The position numbers were made by a program, and so were the translations under genes. DNA of 64,000 bases from Citrobacter youngae ATCC 29220 (GTDB lineage Bacteria > Pseudomonadota > Gammaproteobacteria > Enterobacterales > Enterobacteriaceae). The stretch is from the NCBI RefSeq assembly GCF_000155975.1, contig NZ_GG730299.1:2396204-2460203 (forward strand), written 5' to 3'. The number at the start of each line of letters is the position of its first letter. The first letter of the stretch is position 1. The notes under the pieces were generated by a model. It searched no databases and was not told where the DNA came from. It saw only the letters and a program-made list of their open reading frames with translations. This document shows positions 40,908 through 52,515 of the stretch, piece after piece.

Positions 40908-40998
40908 TGCCCGATGGCGCTGCGCTTATCGGGCCTACGAAATCGACATATTGTTCGGACGTAGGCCGGATAAGGCGTTTACGCCGCCATCCGGCAAA
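40908..40998. repeat. BIME between yajO and pgpA
   Basis: One REP variant (ttgcccgatggcgc...gcttatcgggcctac) and a standard unit (gtaggccggataaggcg...gccatccggcaa) lie between the convergent stops. Confidence 0.88.
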
Positions 40999-41002
40999 CC
41001 CT

Positions 41003-41521
41003 TTAAATGATGCCTACCGGCCAGTGATGACCGATAAAATATAAAATTCCGGCAGAGAGTATCCCGGCGACAATATCGTCGATCATTATCCCCGTTCCGC
41101 CATGCACATTGCGATCGAACCAACGGATCGGCCACGGTTTCCACATATCCAGAATACGGAAAATCACAAATCCGGCGGCAACCCACTGCCAGTCGAGGGT
41201 CGGTAGCGCCATCAGGGTTATCCACATGCCGACAAACTCGTCCCAGACAATGCTGCCGTGATCGTGCACGCCCATGTCTTTCGCCGTTTGATGACACAGG
41301 TAAACGCCGATACAGATCGACAACATGACCACCAGCGAATACAGCTGCCATGGCAGAAACGTCATTAAATACCAAAAAGGGATCGCCGCCAGCGATCCCA
41401 TGGTGCCAGGAATAATGGGACTCAACCCGCTACCAAAACCGGTGGCTAACAGGTGCCACGGATTGCGCATACTCAGGCGGCTTTTGGCGACATCTTTTTT
41501 AAGGCGCGGCAAAATGGTCAT
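41003..41521 (-). CDS. pgpA: Phosphatidylglycerophosphatase A
   Basis: A 172-residue inner-membrane phosphatase acting on phosphatidylglycerol phosphate. Features: [26 protein letters not shown], hydrophobic helices and the acidic motif [13 protein letters not shown]. The start [14 protein letters not shown] lies inside the end of thiL (23-bp overlap), a coupled pair as in E. coli. Last gene of the nrdR-ribD-ribE-nusB-thiL-pgpA run. Confidence 0.96.
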   Translation of the reverse strand: MTILPRLKKDVAKSRLSMRNPWHLLATGFGSGLSPIIPGTMGSLAAIPFWYLMTFLPWQLYSLVVMLSICIGVYLCHQTAKDMGVHDHGSIVWDEFVGMWITLMALPTLDWQWVAAGFVIFRILDMWKPWPIRWFDRNVHGGTGIMIDDIVAGILSAGILYFIGHHWPVGII

Positions 41522-42476
41522 ATCCTTTCCAGTCGAACGTGACGGGTTTTCCATCGCGCGTAAAGTGAACGCCTTCCACATCCGCACTCATCTGCCCGAT
41601 GCAGGTAAACGAGGTCCCGAGGTGCGCCAGCGCAACGTCCAGCGCGCCACGGTTGATTTCCGGTACGGTAAAGCATAACTCATAATCTTCACCACCCGAG
41701 AGCGCCCAGCGCAGGGCCTGTTCCGGCTCAACGTGCTGTGAAAATGCCGTGGAGTAAGGCAGCGCGTCGACGTTTACCCGCGCGCCGCAGCCGCTGGCAT
41801 TGACGATATGCCCCAGATCGGAAATCAAGCCGTCGGAGAGATCGATAGCCGCGCTCGCCAGATCGCGCAGCGCCTGCCCTTGTAAAATTCGCGGCGTGGG
41901 ACGCAGATGGCGCTTGAGCAGATAATCGGCGTCTTGTGCATCGGCAACCTGCAAGCGGTCCTGCAAAATCGCCAGTCCGGCCGCGCTGTCGCCCGGCGTG
42001 CCGGTCACATAAATCCAGTCGCCCGGCTTCGCTCCGGAGCGTTTTAGGGCGCGCCCAACGGGAACATAGCCATGGATACCCAACGTCATCGACAGCGGCC
42101 CACGCGTGGTGTCACCGCCAATCAGCTGCATATCGTAGTAATTGAGGAGTTCAAACAGGCCATCGCTGAAGGCTTCAAGCCAGGCTTCATCGACGTCAGG
42201 TAACGTGAGCGCCAGCGTCAACCATGCAGGATCGGCTCCCATCGCCGCCAGATCGCTCAAATTCACCGCCAGCGCTTTCCAGGCGAGATCGGCGGGATCA
42301 ATGTCGGGGAGGAAGTGGTTACCTGCCACCAGCGTATCGGTGCTGATCGCCAGCGTCTGTTTTTCAGGGATGTTCAGGAGTGCGCAATCGTCGCCAATAC
42401 CGGTTTCGACATCAAGACGAGACGTTCTTACGCGATCAAAATAACGGGCAATCAGGGAAAATTCGCCGCATGCCAT
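41499..42476 (-). CDS. thiL: Thiamine-monophosphate kinase
   Basis: A 325-residue ATP-dependent kinase turning thiamine phosphate into thiamine diphosphate. It belongs to the PurM-like fold: [30 protein letters not shown] (metal/ATP site), [16 protein letters not shown] and [16 protein letters not shown]. It starts 77 bp after nusB and overlaps pgpA. Confidence 0.97.
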   Translation of the reverse strand: MACGEFSLIARYFDRVRTSRLDVETGIGDDCALLNIPEKQTLAISTDTLVAGNHFLPDIDPADLAWKALAVNLSDLAAMGADPAWLTLALTLPDVDEAWLEAFSDGLFELLNYYDMQLIGGDTTRGPLSMTLGIHGYVPVGRALKRSGAKPGDWIYVTGTPGDSAAGLAILQDRLQVADAQDADYLLKRHLRPTPRILQGQALRDLASAAIDLSDGLISDLGHIVNASGCGARVNVDALPYSTAFSQHVEPEQALRWALSGGEDYELCFTVPEINRGALDVALAHLGTSFTCIGQMSADVEGVHFTRDGKPVTFDWKGYDHFAAP

Positions 42477-42552
42477 ACGTTATGCCTCAGCAGAAAAAAA
42501 GAAAAAGCCGGGGACAGCGGAAACAGGTTCCACCATCCAACCGGCCTCGGGA

Positions 42553-42972
42553 TTACTTTTTGTTGGGGCGAATCACAGGTGCTGCTTTATCCAGTACGCC
42601 GTTAACGAATTTATGGCTGTCTTCGGCGCCGAAGGTTTTCGCCAGTTCAATCGCTTCGTTGATAGCCACTTTGTACGGCACATCACTACGTTTAGACAGT
42701 TCAAACAGCGCAATACGCAGTACGGCTTTTTCTACCTGACCCAGCTCTTCCAGCAGACGAGACAGGTAAGGCTTCATTAATCCATCCAGGTACGCGCTGT
42801 TAGTCGCCACCCCGGACAGCAGCTCACGGAAATACAGAACGTCGACATCTTTAACGTCCTGTTCCGCCAGGAACTGGTATTCAACATCAGCGATGTCGTT
42901 CTGGGACAACTGCCAGGAGTAGAGCGCCTGGACGGCACACTCACGGGCGCGGCGACGAGCAGCAGGTTTCAC
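42553..42972 (-). CDS. nusB: Transcription antitermination factor NusB
   Basis: A 139-residue all-helical factor that binds BoxA RNA with NusE (S10) to support rRNA antitermination. The N-terminal Arg-rich segment [22 protein letters not shown] is the RNA-binding face. It lies between ribE and thiL, 19 bp after ribE. Confidence 0.98.
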   Translation of the reverse strand: MKPAARRRARECAVQALYSWQLSQNDIADVEYQFLAEQDVKDVDVLYFRELLSGVATNSAYLDGLMKPYLSRLLEELGQVEKAVLRIALFELSKRSDVPYKVAINEAIELAKTFGAEDSHKFVNGVLDKAAPVIRPNKK

Positions 42973-42991
42973 GGATTTCCCCTTACAAAAA

Positions 42992-43462
42992 TCAGGCCTT
43001 AATGGCTTTCAATACATTAATCATTTCAAGCGCAGTCAGTGCAGCTTCTGCGCCTTTGTTACCGGCTTTCGTGCCAGCACGTTCGATGGCTTGTTCAATA
43101 CTTTCGGTGGTCAGAACACCGAAGGCTACCGGAATACCACTGTCCTGAGCGACATGCGCCAGGCCATTGCTTGCACCGCCAGCCACATATTCGAAGTGCG
43201 CGGTACCGCCACGGATCACCGTACCTAACGCAATCACCGCATCGTATTTACCAGTTTTTGCCAGAGCGTCAGCCGCCAGCGGCAGCTCATACGCGCCTGG
43301 AACCCAAACAACGGTAATATTTTCATCTTTAACCTGGCCAATACGTTTCAGGGCATCGATAGCACCTTCCAGCAGGCTGTCATTGATAAAGTTGTTGAAA
43401 CGCGCAATGGTGATGGCGACGCGAGCGTCCGGAGTAGCAACGTTAGCTTCAATAATGTTCAT
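42992..43462 (-). CDS. ribE: 6,7-dimethyl-8-ribityllumazine synthase
   Basis: A 156-residue lumazine synthase (ribE/ribH), the penultimate riboflavin enzyme, forming 60-mer capsids in enterics. Signatures: [29 protein letters not shown] and [25 protein letters not shown] (catalytic His). The AAGGAAG site precedes the ATG. It is 90 bp after ribD. Confidence 0.98.
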   Translation of the reverse strand: MNIIEANVATPDARVAITIARFNNFINDSLLEGAIDALKRIGQVKDENITVVWVPGAYELPLAADALAKTGKYDAVIALGTVIRGGTAHFEYVAGGASNGLAHVAQDSGIPVAFGVLTTESIEQAIERAGTKAGNKGAEAALTALEMINVLKAIKA

Positions 43463-43552
43463 ATTCTTCCTTCGGGTTCGATTTATGGCCCCGCAAGGGG
43501 GGCGGATTTTATCATAATATTCTGTGCGCTGCTTCCTCTAATTCAGAAAGCC

Positions 43553-44656
43553 TCACGCAGTGATTAAATGCAGGCAAACGTCCGGGCCTACCTGGCGTAT
43601 CTCATTGAATTTGAAATGGGGGGCGTCAGCCAGTTTCTCAAGCCCCGGCAGCACACATAATCCTCTTGCATCGCTGCCTAACAGTTTAGGCGCAACATAC
43701 ACGATTAGCTCATCCACCAAACCGGCCTGTAATAACGCGCCCGCAAGAGTAGGACCCGCTTCAACCCAAATGCTGTTAATTTGCTGTTTGCCCAGCTGCA
43801 TCATCAGCACAACCAAATCCAGATGCCCGTTATGTTCCGGTACCTTAATACTGCGAACCGACTCCGGCCAGTGGCGGGTATCGTCTTGCGTTCGGACAAT
43901 CCAGGTTTCCCCCGGCTGTTGCACAATACGGTGCTCCGGCGTTACCTGGTTGTGGCTATCAAGGACAATGCGGATTGGCTGGCGCAGATTTTCCTGCGGG
44001 TAGCTTGCCTGGGTTGACTCCCCAAGCTCCGGCCAACGCACGGTAAGCTGAGGATCGTCCGCCAGTACCGTCGCGCTGCTGGTTAAAATAGCATGGCTTT
44101 GCGCACGCAGCCGTTGCACATCGCGGCGCGCCTGCGGCGAGGTGATCCACTGGCTTTCACCGCTGGCCATCGCCGTACGCCCATCCAGCGAGGCGCCAAG
44201 CTTAAGCTGCAGATACGGAAACCCCGTGCGCATCCGCTTGAGGAAACCTTTATTAAGCTGCTCAACTTCGCTCATCATCAGCCCGTGGCTGACGTCAATC
44301 CCCGCCTGCTGCAAACGGTAGAGCCCACGGCCTGCTACCTGCGGATTGGGATCCTGCATCGCCGCAACGACTCGCGATACGCCCGCCGCAATCAACGCAT
44401 CGCAGCACGGCGGCGTACGACCATGATGGCTACAGGGTTCAAGCGTCACGTAGGCGGTTGCCCCTTGCGCTTTTTCTCCGGCCATACGCAGGGCATGGAC
44501 TTCGGCATGCGGCTCGCCAGCGCGGTAATGATAACCTTCGCCGACGATCTCTCCATCTTTAACAATCACGCAGCCCACGTTAGGGTTGGGATGAGTGGTG
44601 AAACGTCCGCGCGCAGCAAGCTTCAGCGCGCGCGCCATGTACAATTCATCCTGCAT
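43553..44656 (-). CDS. ribD: Bifunctional riboflavin deaminase/reductase RibD
   Basis: A 367-residue enzyme for the second and third steps of riboflavin synthesis. The N-terminal deaminase has the zinc motif HAEVHAL ... EPCSHHGRTPPCCDALI (His50, Cys75, Cys84). The C-terminal DHFR-like reductase begins near residue 147 (PYLQLKLGASLDGRTAMASGESQWITS). The start lies 3 bp after nrdR, with AGGAC inside nrdR. Confidence 0.98.
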   Translation of the reverse strand: MQDELYMARALKLAARGRFTTHPNPNVGCVIVKDGEIVGEGYHYRAGEPHAEVHALRMAGEKAQGATAYVTLEPCSHHGRTPPCCDALIAAGVSRVVAAMQDPNPQVAGRGLYRLQQAGIDVSHGLMMSEVEQLNKGFLKRMRTGFPYLQLKLGASLDGRTAMASGESQWITSPQARRDVQRLRAQSHAILTSSATVLADDPQLTVRWPELGESTQASYPQENLRQPIRIVLDSHNQVTPEHRIVQQPGETWIVRTQDDTRHWPESVRSIKVPEHNGHLDLVVLMMQLGKQQINSIWVEAGPTLAGALLQAGLVDELIVYVAPKLLGSDARGLCVLPGLEKLADAPHFKFNEIRQVGPDVCLHLITA

Positions 44657-44659
44657 GGC

Positions 44660-45124
<465 letters not shown>

Positions 45125-45263
45125 TCAGTGGTTAACAGCAATCTATTTTACCCTGAACTGGCGTGACAACAAAGGCGCAGCGCTTTTGAGACAAAGGATC
45201 GGTGCCTTTGTGCCCGGTGCGCACTACCATTATGTAATCGCGACAATGAAGGAAGTACTCACA

Positions 45264-45803
45264 ATGACAAGACGTTACCTAAGAATTCTCCTGGTGGGAA
45301 GCCTCTTTAGTCTTAGCGCCTGCGCACAGCAAAGCGAAGTGCGCCAGATGCATCAAAGCGTTAGCACACTGAATAAAGAGATGACGCAGCTCAATCAGGA
45401 AACGGTAAAAATTACGCAACAAAATATGTTGAATGCGAAATCAACCAGTGGCGCCTATCTGTTGCCCGGTTCCAAAACTCCAGCCCGTCTGGAGAGCCAG
45501 ATTGGCACGTTACGCATGTCGCTGATGAATATTGCGCCAAACGCCGATGGCACACGGTTAACGCTACGCATTCAGGGCGAGTCCAATACCCCTTTACCCG
45601 CCTTTAGCGCCACCGTAGAGTACGGGCAGATTCAGGGCACCACGGAGAATTATCAGGAAGTGAACGTTCAGAACCAACTGGTTAACGCTCCGGCAAGTAT
45701 TCTTGCCCCCAGCGACGTAGACATTCCGTTGCAGATAAATGGTCTCTCCCCCGACCAGTTGGGATTTGTTCGCATTCACGACGTGCAGCCTGTTAGTCAA
45801 TAA
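45264..45803 (+). CDS. yajI: DUF3251 lipoprotein YajI
   Basis: A 179-residue lipoprotein. The start is MTRRYLRILLVGSLFSLSAC (lipid-carrying Cys20); a much longer open frame reaches back across the divergent nrdR and is rejected. A short coiled-coil follows (SEVRQMHQSVSTLNKEMTQLNQETVKITQQN, about 24-55), then a beta domain. It matches E. coli YajI over its whole length. Its role is unknown. Confidence 0.93.
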   Translation: MTRRYLRILLVGSLFSLSACAQQSEVRQMHQSVSTLNKEMTQLNQETVKITQQNMLNAKSTSGAYLLPGSKTPARLESQIGTLRMSLMNIAPNADGTRLTLRIQGESNTPLPAFSATVEYGQIQGTTENYQEVNVQNQLVNAPASILAPSDVDIPLQINGLSPDQLGFVRIHDVQPVSQ

Positions 45804-45938
45804 ACCTTTTTGCGGAGCGTTTTGTGCGTTCCGCAACATCAACTCGTCCGCTTTTGTTACTCCTCTGACATAACCGATATTTCTGGCAAAACTTGGCAAC
45901 ATTCACCAGAGCCAGTACAATTCGCCACCTAAAGTACG

Positions 45939-46024
45939 CAAACGTGAACGCAATCGATTACGTGAATGATAGAACTGTGAAACAAGACATATTTTTGTGA
46001 ACAATGATTTCTATAATAGGCTCC
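45939..46024 (+). promoter_or_regulatory. tsx promoter region with CRP-like sites
   Basis: A -10 TATAAT is at 46012-46017, and a CRP-like site (aactgtgaaacaagacatat, 45973-45992) is placed for a class II promoter. A second CRP/CytR-type segment (acgtgaacgcaatcgattac) lies just upstream at about 45941-45960. This fits the known tsx P2 promoter, controlled by CRP, CytR and DeoR. Exact start point is inferred. Confidence 0.65.
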
Positions 46025-46049
46025 GAAGAAACACGAAATATTTCTACAC

Positions 46050-46166
46050 AAAATCATGCAAGACGCATCGAGGCGGCAACGGCGTGAATCCCCGGAGCTT
46101 ACATAAGTAAGTGACAGGGGTGAGCAGAGGCAGCCAACAAAGAGGCGGCTTGCAGGATGAAGTGTA
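46050..46166. repeat. Dispersed hairpin repeat in the tsx leader
   Basis: A 117-bp element lies between the tsx promoter and start codon. Outer arms are inverted (tttctacac ... gtgtatagaaa). The inner stem is CCCC-ggag-CTTAC-ataa-GTAAG-tgaca-GGGG. The middle-right part (gccaacaaagaggcggcttg) matches the element at 57.6 kb. It resembles a common hairpin repeat of enterobacterial intergenic DNA; I do not assign a family name. It would be transcribed in the tsx 5' leader. Confidence 0.7.
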
Positions 46167-46225
46167 TAGAAACGCAAATTGCGCATTTTTCTTTCCCGAA
46201 AGGGATTTCAAACAGTGGCATACAT

Positions 46226-47089
46226 ATGAAAAAAACATTACTTGCAGCCGGTGCAGTGCTGGCGCTCTCCTCGTCTTTCACTGCCAACGCAGCAGAAAAT
46301 GACAAACCGCAATATCTGTCCGACTGGTGGCATCAAAGCGTCAACGTGGTGGGTAGCTACCACACCCGTTTCTCTCCGAAACTGAACAACGACGTTTATC
46401 TGGAATACGAAGCGTTTGCCAAAAAAGACTGGTTTGACTTCTATGGCTACATCGATATTCCGAAAACCTTCGATTGGGGTAACGGTAACGACAAAGGTAT
46501 CTGGTCCGACGGTTCCCCGCTGTTTATGGAAATCGAACCGCGTTTCTCCATCGACAAACTGACCGGTGCTGACCTGAGCTTTGGACCGTTCAAAGAATGG
46601 TACTTCGCCAACAACTACATCTACGATATGGGTGATAACAAAGCCAGCCGCCAGAGCACCTGGTACATGGGTCTGGGTACTGATATCGACACCGGTCTGC
46701 CAATGGGTCTGTCCCTGAACGTGTATGCTAAATACCAGTGGCAAAACTATGGCGCATCCAACGAAAACGAGTGGGATGGCTACCGTTTCAAAGTGAAGTA
46801 CTTTGTACCGATCACCCAGGTTTGGGGCGGTCAGCTGACCTACATCGGCTTCACCAACTTCGACTGGGGCTCAGATTTGGGCGATGATCCGAACCGTACC
46901 AGCAACTCTATCGCTTCCAGCCACGTGCTGGCGCTGAACTACGATCACTGGCACTACTCCGTCGTCGCGCGTTACTTCCATAACGGCGGTCAGTGGAAAG
47001 GCGGCGATACTCTGAACTGGGGCGAAGGCGATTTCAGCGCAAAATCTACCGGTTGGGGTGGTTACCTGGTCGTGGGTTACAACTTCTAA
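46226..47089 (+). CDS. tsx: Nucleoside-specific outer-membrane channel Tsx
   Basis: A 287-residue 12-stranded beta-barrel that lets nucleosides (and albicidin, colicin K, T6-type phages) through the outer membrane. Signal peptide [22 protein letters not shown] (22 residues); mature part with [29 protein letters not shown] and a terminal Phe ([10 protein letters not shown]) typical of porins. The start is the MKKTLL ATG; an open frame 23 codons longer runs into the leader. Slightly shorter than the E. coli protein, mainly in loops. Confidence 0.97.
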   Translation: MKKTLLAAGAVLALSSSFTANAAENDKPQYLSDWWHQSVNVVGSYHTRFSPKLNNDVYLEYEAFAKKDWFDFYGYIDIPKTFDWGNGNDKGIWSDGSPLFMEIEPRFSIDKLTGADLSFGPFKEWYFANNYIYDMGDNKASRQSTWYMGLGTDIDTGLPMGLSLNVYAKYQWQNYGASNENEWDGYRFKVKYFVPITQVWGGQLTYIGFTNFDWGSDLGDDPNRTSNSIASSHVLALNYDHWHYSVVARYFHNGGQWKGGDTLNWGEGDFSAKSTGWGGYLVVGYNF

Positions 47090-47111
47090 TCCAGACGATT
47101 TATCGCAGACA

Positions 47112-47137
47112 AGCCAGCTTAACCGCTGGCTTTTTTT
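47112..47137 (+). terminator. Terminator after tsx
   Basis: AGCCAGC-N6-GCTGGCT followed by seven T, about 20 bp after the tsx stop. Confidence 0.93.
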
Positions 47138-47251
47138 GTTCCACAGCCTGGCTGTAATGATGATCAGTTAAGCGTGTATGGAGAACGTTTTGCTCTGAAT
47201 AAGTTTCCGTTCACCTTATGAGTGTTGCTTCTCTGATATCGCTATACCCGT

Positions 47252-47745
47252 GAACGTGCAAGGGAGGCCGCCGCCTCCCTTGCATCCCAGGCTCCCGGCG
47301 GGAAAATCGTCGCTGCGCGAGCTATTCGTCTTATTCCGCCTGCCTGTCGGGTCGGGGCCGAGCCTGCGTCCATGCAGGCCGTCCCCTCTGCCCGCATCCC
47401 TGCGGGCAGACCCGGTCAGTCGTCAACGCCTCATCGATTTTCAGCCGGACCGGAGTCATCGCTTCAATGCTCTGACTTCCAGTTAAATCTGTTTTGCTGT
47501 TCAGATATATTCAAATAAAAATACCGATGGTCAGGCGTGGCTGGTCCGGCTGAAAATTGCCGACGTGTTTCCGTAAGGCCGGGAGAACCCGCAGGGATGC
47601 GGGTTCAGGGCGCGCTTTACAGGGAAGTTTCCTCGCGCCCGGCCCGGTAGCCTGGAGGAATAAGCGGAGGGTATTGCGCAGCAACAATTTTCCCGCCGGG
47701 AGCCGGGATTGTAAAGGGCGTGGCGGAACGCCCTTTACACGTTCA
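47252..47745. repeat. Large GC-rich imperfect inverted repeat with nested hairpins
   Basis: The two halves are imperfect reverse complements. Perfect matched blocks include 47290-47307 with 47687-47704 (18 nt) and 47437-47451 with 47543-47557 (15 nt). Each half also has its own hairpins: 47258-47267/47274-47283, 47362-47379, 47391-47406 on the left; 47587-47604, 47608-47614/47634-47640, 47711-47721/47728-47738 on the right. The central loop (47452-47542) is AT-rich. Small ORFs inside show repeat-driven Pro/Arg-rich translation and are not credible genes. It occupies the place of yajD in E. coli. Family and function unknown to me. Confidence 0.8.
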
Positions 47746-47905
47746 CAGGAATCGGTGTTTCAGAGAAAAGATGAACATGAGGTGAACGGAACCCTTGCTC
47801 TGAGAGAGCATATTCACTACCTGCACCAATACAAGTTGATGCTTTCCGAAACTGAGGCGTTAACTAACTGGCATTACACAGCCAGGCTGCGGAGTTTCCA
47901 CAGGC
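47746..47905. other. Unexplained sequence between the inverted repeat and the secF terminator
   Basis: This stretch has no gene I can name. A plus-strand frame gives REHIHYLHQYKLMLSETEALTNWHYTARLRSFHRQKK, a non-repetitive, protein-like run, but it has no proper start except codons shared with the repeat, and it runs into the secF terminator. It may be a gene remnant. No similarity to YajD is apparent. Confidence 0.3.
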
Positions 47906-47935
47906 AAAAAAAATCCCGACCTTGCGATCGGGATT
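47906..47935 (-). terminator. Terminator after secF
   Basis: On the minus strand AATCCCGA-N8-TCGGGATT is followed by a run of T, 33 bp after the secF stop. It ends the queA-tgt-yajC-secD-secF run. Confidence 0.9.
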
Positions 47936-47967
47936 CCAGCTCTTACGCTTCTTGCGTTCTGCGTCGG

Positions 47968-48939
47968 TTAAGGCAGAATTGACGGCTGATCCGCCCCTTC
48001 TTTCTCGACCTTCTGCTGCAGCATGTGCTCACGTTTCATACCCAGCTTCAGCGCCAGCGCCGATGCTACGTAGATAGAAGACGCAGTACCGATGGAAACA
48101 CCGATAAGCATCGTCAGCGAGAAGCCTTCCAGTACCGGACCACCGAACAGGAACAGCATCAGAATAACCATCAACGTCGTACCGGACGTAATCAACGTAC
48201 GGTGCAGCGTCTGAGTCAATGACACGTTAAAGATTTCGTAAGGCGTACCGCGACGAATTTTGCGGAAGTTTTCACGAATACGGTCAGAAACTACGATACT
48301 GTCGTTTAGCGAGTAACCGATTACCGACATCAGCGATGCAACGATAGTCAGGTCAATCTCGATATGGAACAACGACAGGATCCCAAGCGTGATGATTACG
48401 TCGTGCGCCAGCGCGATAACCACACCAGCCGCCAGTCGCCACTCGAAGCGGAAACCGACGTACACCAGGATGGAGATCAGCGCCGCCATCAGCGCCATCG
48501 CACCGGTCTGCGCCAGGTCAGCCCCCACGCTCGGCCCCACGAATTCAATTCGTTTCACCGCGGCGTTTTGGTTGGTGGACTCGTTAATCACACTCAACAC
48601 TTTGCTGCCCAGCACCTGACCACCGTCTGCGCCTTCAGTTGGCGGCATACGCACCATAATGTCGTGGCTGCTGCCGAAGTTCTGCAGCAGCGGCTCAACG
48701 AAGCCCGCCTTCTCCAGCGCATCGCGCATCACGTCCATATCTGCTGGTTTTTCCAGCGTGATTTCAATTACCGTACCACCGGTGAAATCGAGCCCCCAGT
48801 TAAAGCCGCGCACGCCCATAATCACAACGGCCGCGATCAGCAGAAAACCTGAAATGCCGAAAGCCCAGTAGTCCCAGCGCATAAAGTCCCAGACTTTACG
48901 GCCGTGGTTCAATTGTTCAACAGTATATTCCTGTGCCAC
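47968..48939 (-). CDS. secF: Protein translocase subunit SecF
   Basis: A 323-residue membrane subunit of SecDF-YajC, which uses the proton gradient to help secretion through SecYEG. Six membrane helices with one large periplasmic loop; signatures [17 protein letters not shown] and [17 protein letters not shown]. The start codon is GTG ([11 protein letters not shown]) after GGAG, as in E. coli; the longer ATG frame overlaps secD and is not used. It begins 10 bp after secD. Confidence 0.97.
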   Translation of the reverse strand: MAQEYTVEQLNHGRKVWDFMRWDYWAFGISGFLLIAAVVIMGVRGFNWGLDFTGGTVIEITLEKPADMDVMRDALEKAGFVEPLLQNFGSSHDIMVRMPPTEGADGGQVLGSKVLSVINESTNQNAAVKRIEFVGPSVGADLAQTGAMALMAALISILVYVGFRFEWRLAAGVVIALAHDVIITLGILSLFHIEIDLTIVASLMSVIGYSLNDSIVVSDRIRENFRKIRRGTPYEIFNVSLTQTLHRTLITSGTTLMVILMLFLFGGPVLEGFSLTMLIGVSIGTASSIYVASALALKLGMKREHMLQQKVEKEGADQPSILP

Positions 48940-48949
48940 TTCGCACTCC

Positions 48950-50797
48950 TCAGATTGACAGCTTTTTGACGCGCTTGCCGCCATACAACAGGTTTACGAT
49001 GGCACGTGTACCGACAATCGCGGTAAACATCGACGTCGCTACACCAATACCGGTAGTAATCGCGAACCCTTTAATTGCCCCGGTGCCGACTGCGTACAGA
49101 ATGATAACCTTAATCAGCGTCGTAATGTTCGCATCGAAGATGGAGCTAAATGCGCCCGCATAACCTTCATTGATGGCCTGTTGCACCGAACGCCCGTTAC
49201 TCAACTCTTCTTTGATACGCTCGTTGATCAGTACGTTAGCATCGACCGCCACCGCAAGGGTTAAGACGATCCCCGCAATACCCGGCATACTCAGCGTGGC
49301 GCCAGGCAACAGCGACATAATGCCGACAATCAGTACCAGGTTGGCAACCAGCGCGCTGGTCGCAATCAGACCAAACTTCTTATAGAAGAAGATCATGAAC
49401 AGGATAGACACCACCAGACCGGCCAGACACGCTTCCAGACCCTGTTTGATGTTCTGCATACCCAGAGTTGGACCGATAGTACGTTCTTCAACAATCTGAA
49501 TCGGCGCAATCAACGCACCGGCACGCAGCAGCAGAGACAGCTGACGCGCTTCGTTCGGGTTGTTGATACCGGTGATACGGAAGCTGTTACCCAGGCGAGA
49601 CTGGATGTTGGCGATGTTAATCACCTCTTCCTGTTTCACCAACACGGCACGACCGTTAGCATCTTTTTTACCGCTGTCTTTGTACTCCACGAACAGGGTC
49701 GCCATCGGCTTACCGATGTTGTCCTTAGTGAAGTTAGACATGATGTTACCACCCGCGCTATCCAGCGAGATGTTAACCTGCGGCTGATTGTATTCGTCCT
49801 GGCTGGAGGTGGAGTCGGTGATATGGTCACCGGTCAGGATCACGCGTTTGTACAGCACAACCGGCTGACCTTCGCGAGTCTGTTTCACTTCCGAATCACC
49901 CGGTACACGCCCGGATGCCGCAGCAGACTGGTCAACGTTGGTGTTTACCAGACGGAATTCCAGCGTCGCGGTCGCGCCCAAAATTTCTTTCGCGCGCGCG
50001 GTATCCTGAATACCCGGCAGTTCGACCACAATGCGGTCAGCACCCTGACGTTGTACAACCGGCTCAGCAACACCCAACTGGTTAACACGATTACGCAAAA
50101 TGTTGATGTTCTGCTGTACCGCGTATTCACGGGCTTCGCTCAGACGCGCATCGGTCATCACCGCACGCAGAGCATTGCTGCCCTGGCTGGAAATAACCAG
50201 ATCCTGGTGACGCTTGCTCAGATAAGAGATAGCTTCATCACGGGCGTTGCTGTCACGGAAGGTGATGCTCAGGCCGTAGTTATCTTCTTTACGAACGGTA
50301 GTATAAGGAATGCCTTTTTCACGCAGATCGCTGCGCAGGCTATCGATATTTTGTTCCTGCAACTTACTCAGCGCAGTGTCCATATCCACTTCCATCAGGA
50401 AGTGAACGCCGCCACGCAGGTCAAGACCGAGTTTCATCGGTTCTGCATGAATGGCCGCCAGCCAGCGCGGGGTTGCCGGAGCAAGGTTAAGCGCCACGAC
50501 GTATTGATCGCCCAGCACGCCCATCAGCACTTCACGTGCGCGCAATTGGGTATCAGTGGAGTCAAAGCGCGCAAGAATAGCGCCCTCTTCCAGAGCCACA
50601 GACTTAGGTGTGATTTTATCTTCTTGTAACGTTTTCTGGACCTGGATCAGCGTTTGCTCACTGGCGGCGGCACCGCGCACGCCAGTGATCTGAACAGCCG
50701 GATCCTCACCATACAGGTTGGGAAGTGCGTAAAGCAGGCCGACGACAATAACGACGACCAGCATAATGTACTTCCACAAAGGATAACGGTTTAACAC
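48950..50797 (-). CDS. secD: Protein translocase subunit SecD
   Basis: A 615-residue partner of SecF. One N-terminal helix, a large periplasmic P1 domain (about 35-450), then five further helices. Motifs: [17 protein letters not shown] (D1), [25 protein letters not shown] and [20 protein letters not shown] (D4, with the proton-path Asp). 27 bp after yajC. Matches E. coli in length. Confidence 0.98.
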   Translation of the reverse strand: MLNRYPLWKYIMLVVVIVVGLLYALPNLYGEDPAVQITGVRGAAASEQTLIQVQKTLQEDKITPKSVALEEGAILARFDSTDTQLRAREVLMGVLGDQYVVALNLAPATPRWLAAIHAEPMKLGLDLRGGVHFLMEVDMDTALSKLQEQNIDSLRSDLREKGIPYTTVRKEDNYGLSITFRDSNARDEAISYLSKRHQDLVISSQGSNALRAVMTDARLSEAREYAVQQNINILRNRVNQLGVAEPVVQRQGADRIVVELPGIQDTARAKEILGATATLEFRLVNTNVDQSAAASGRVPGDSEVKQTREGQPVVLYKRVILTGDHITDSTSSQDEYNQPQVNISLDSAGGNIMSNFTKDNIGKPMATLFVEYKDSGKKDANGRAVLVKQEEVINIANIQSRLGNSFRITGINNPNEARQLSLLLRAGALIAPIQIVEERTIGPTLGMQNIKQGLEACLAGLVVSILFMIFFYKKFGLIATSALVANLVLIVGIMSLLPGATLSMPGIAGIVLTLAVAVDANVLINERIKEELSNGRSVQQAINEGYAGAFSSIFDANITTLIKVIILYAVGTGAIKGFAITTGIGVATSMFTAIVGTRAIVNLLYGGKRVKKLSI

Positions 50798-50824
50798 GGC
50801 AGTTCCCTTTGGGAAAACAATAAA

Positions 50825-51157
50825 TTACAGCGCCTTCATGGTGCCTTTCGGCAGGACGGCAGCTACGAAATCACGTTTGATAACCACTTCAGTGGTGTCG
50901 TTCAGCGCGATAGCGATGTAGCCAGATTCTGCTACTTTGGTCACGCGACCCACCAGACCACCGTTGGTCAGCACTTCATCACCTTTCGCAATGGAGTTCA
51001 TCAGATTTTTGTGTTCTTTGGTACGCTTTTGCTGCGGGCGCAGGATCATGAAGTAGAAAATCAGACCAAACACCACCAGCATCAGAATCAGAGACATCGG
51101 GCTGCCCTGCGCCGGAGCACCTGTTGCCGCTACCGCATCAGAAATAAAAAAGCTCAT
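50825..51157 (-). CDS. yajC: Sec translocon accessory subunit YajC
   Basis: A 110-residue single-pass membrane protein of the SecDF-YajC complex. One helix (SLILMLVVFGLIFYFMILRP, about 19-38), followed by a cytoplasmic SH3-like part (KGDEVLTNGGLVGRVTKVAESGYIAIALNDTTEVVIKRDFV). Lies 22 bp after tgt. Confidence 0.97.
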   Translation of the reverse strand: MSFFISDAVAATGAPAQGSPMSLILMLVVFGLIFYFMILRPQQKRTKEHKNLMNSIAKGDEVLTNGGLVGRVTKVAESGYIAIALNDTTEVVIKRDFVAAVLPKGTMKAL

Positions 51158-51179
51158 TCAAATTCCCTCATTATTAAAA

Positions 51180-52510
<1,331 letters not shown>

Positions 52511-52515
52511 CCTTC

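Noticed and set aside
45806-45835. Terminator after yajI
   Set aside because: TGCGGAGCG/GCGTTCCGCA forms a hairpin but no T-run follows on the plus strand; left unassigned.
47250-47486. 78-codon Pro/Arg-rich frame in the tsx-secF gap
   Set aside because: It is only the left arm of the inverted repeat translated; composition follows the hairpins and no ribosome site precedes it.
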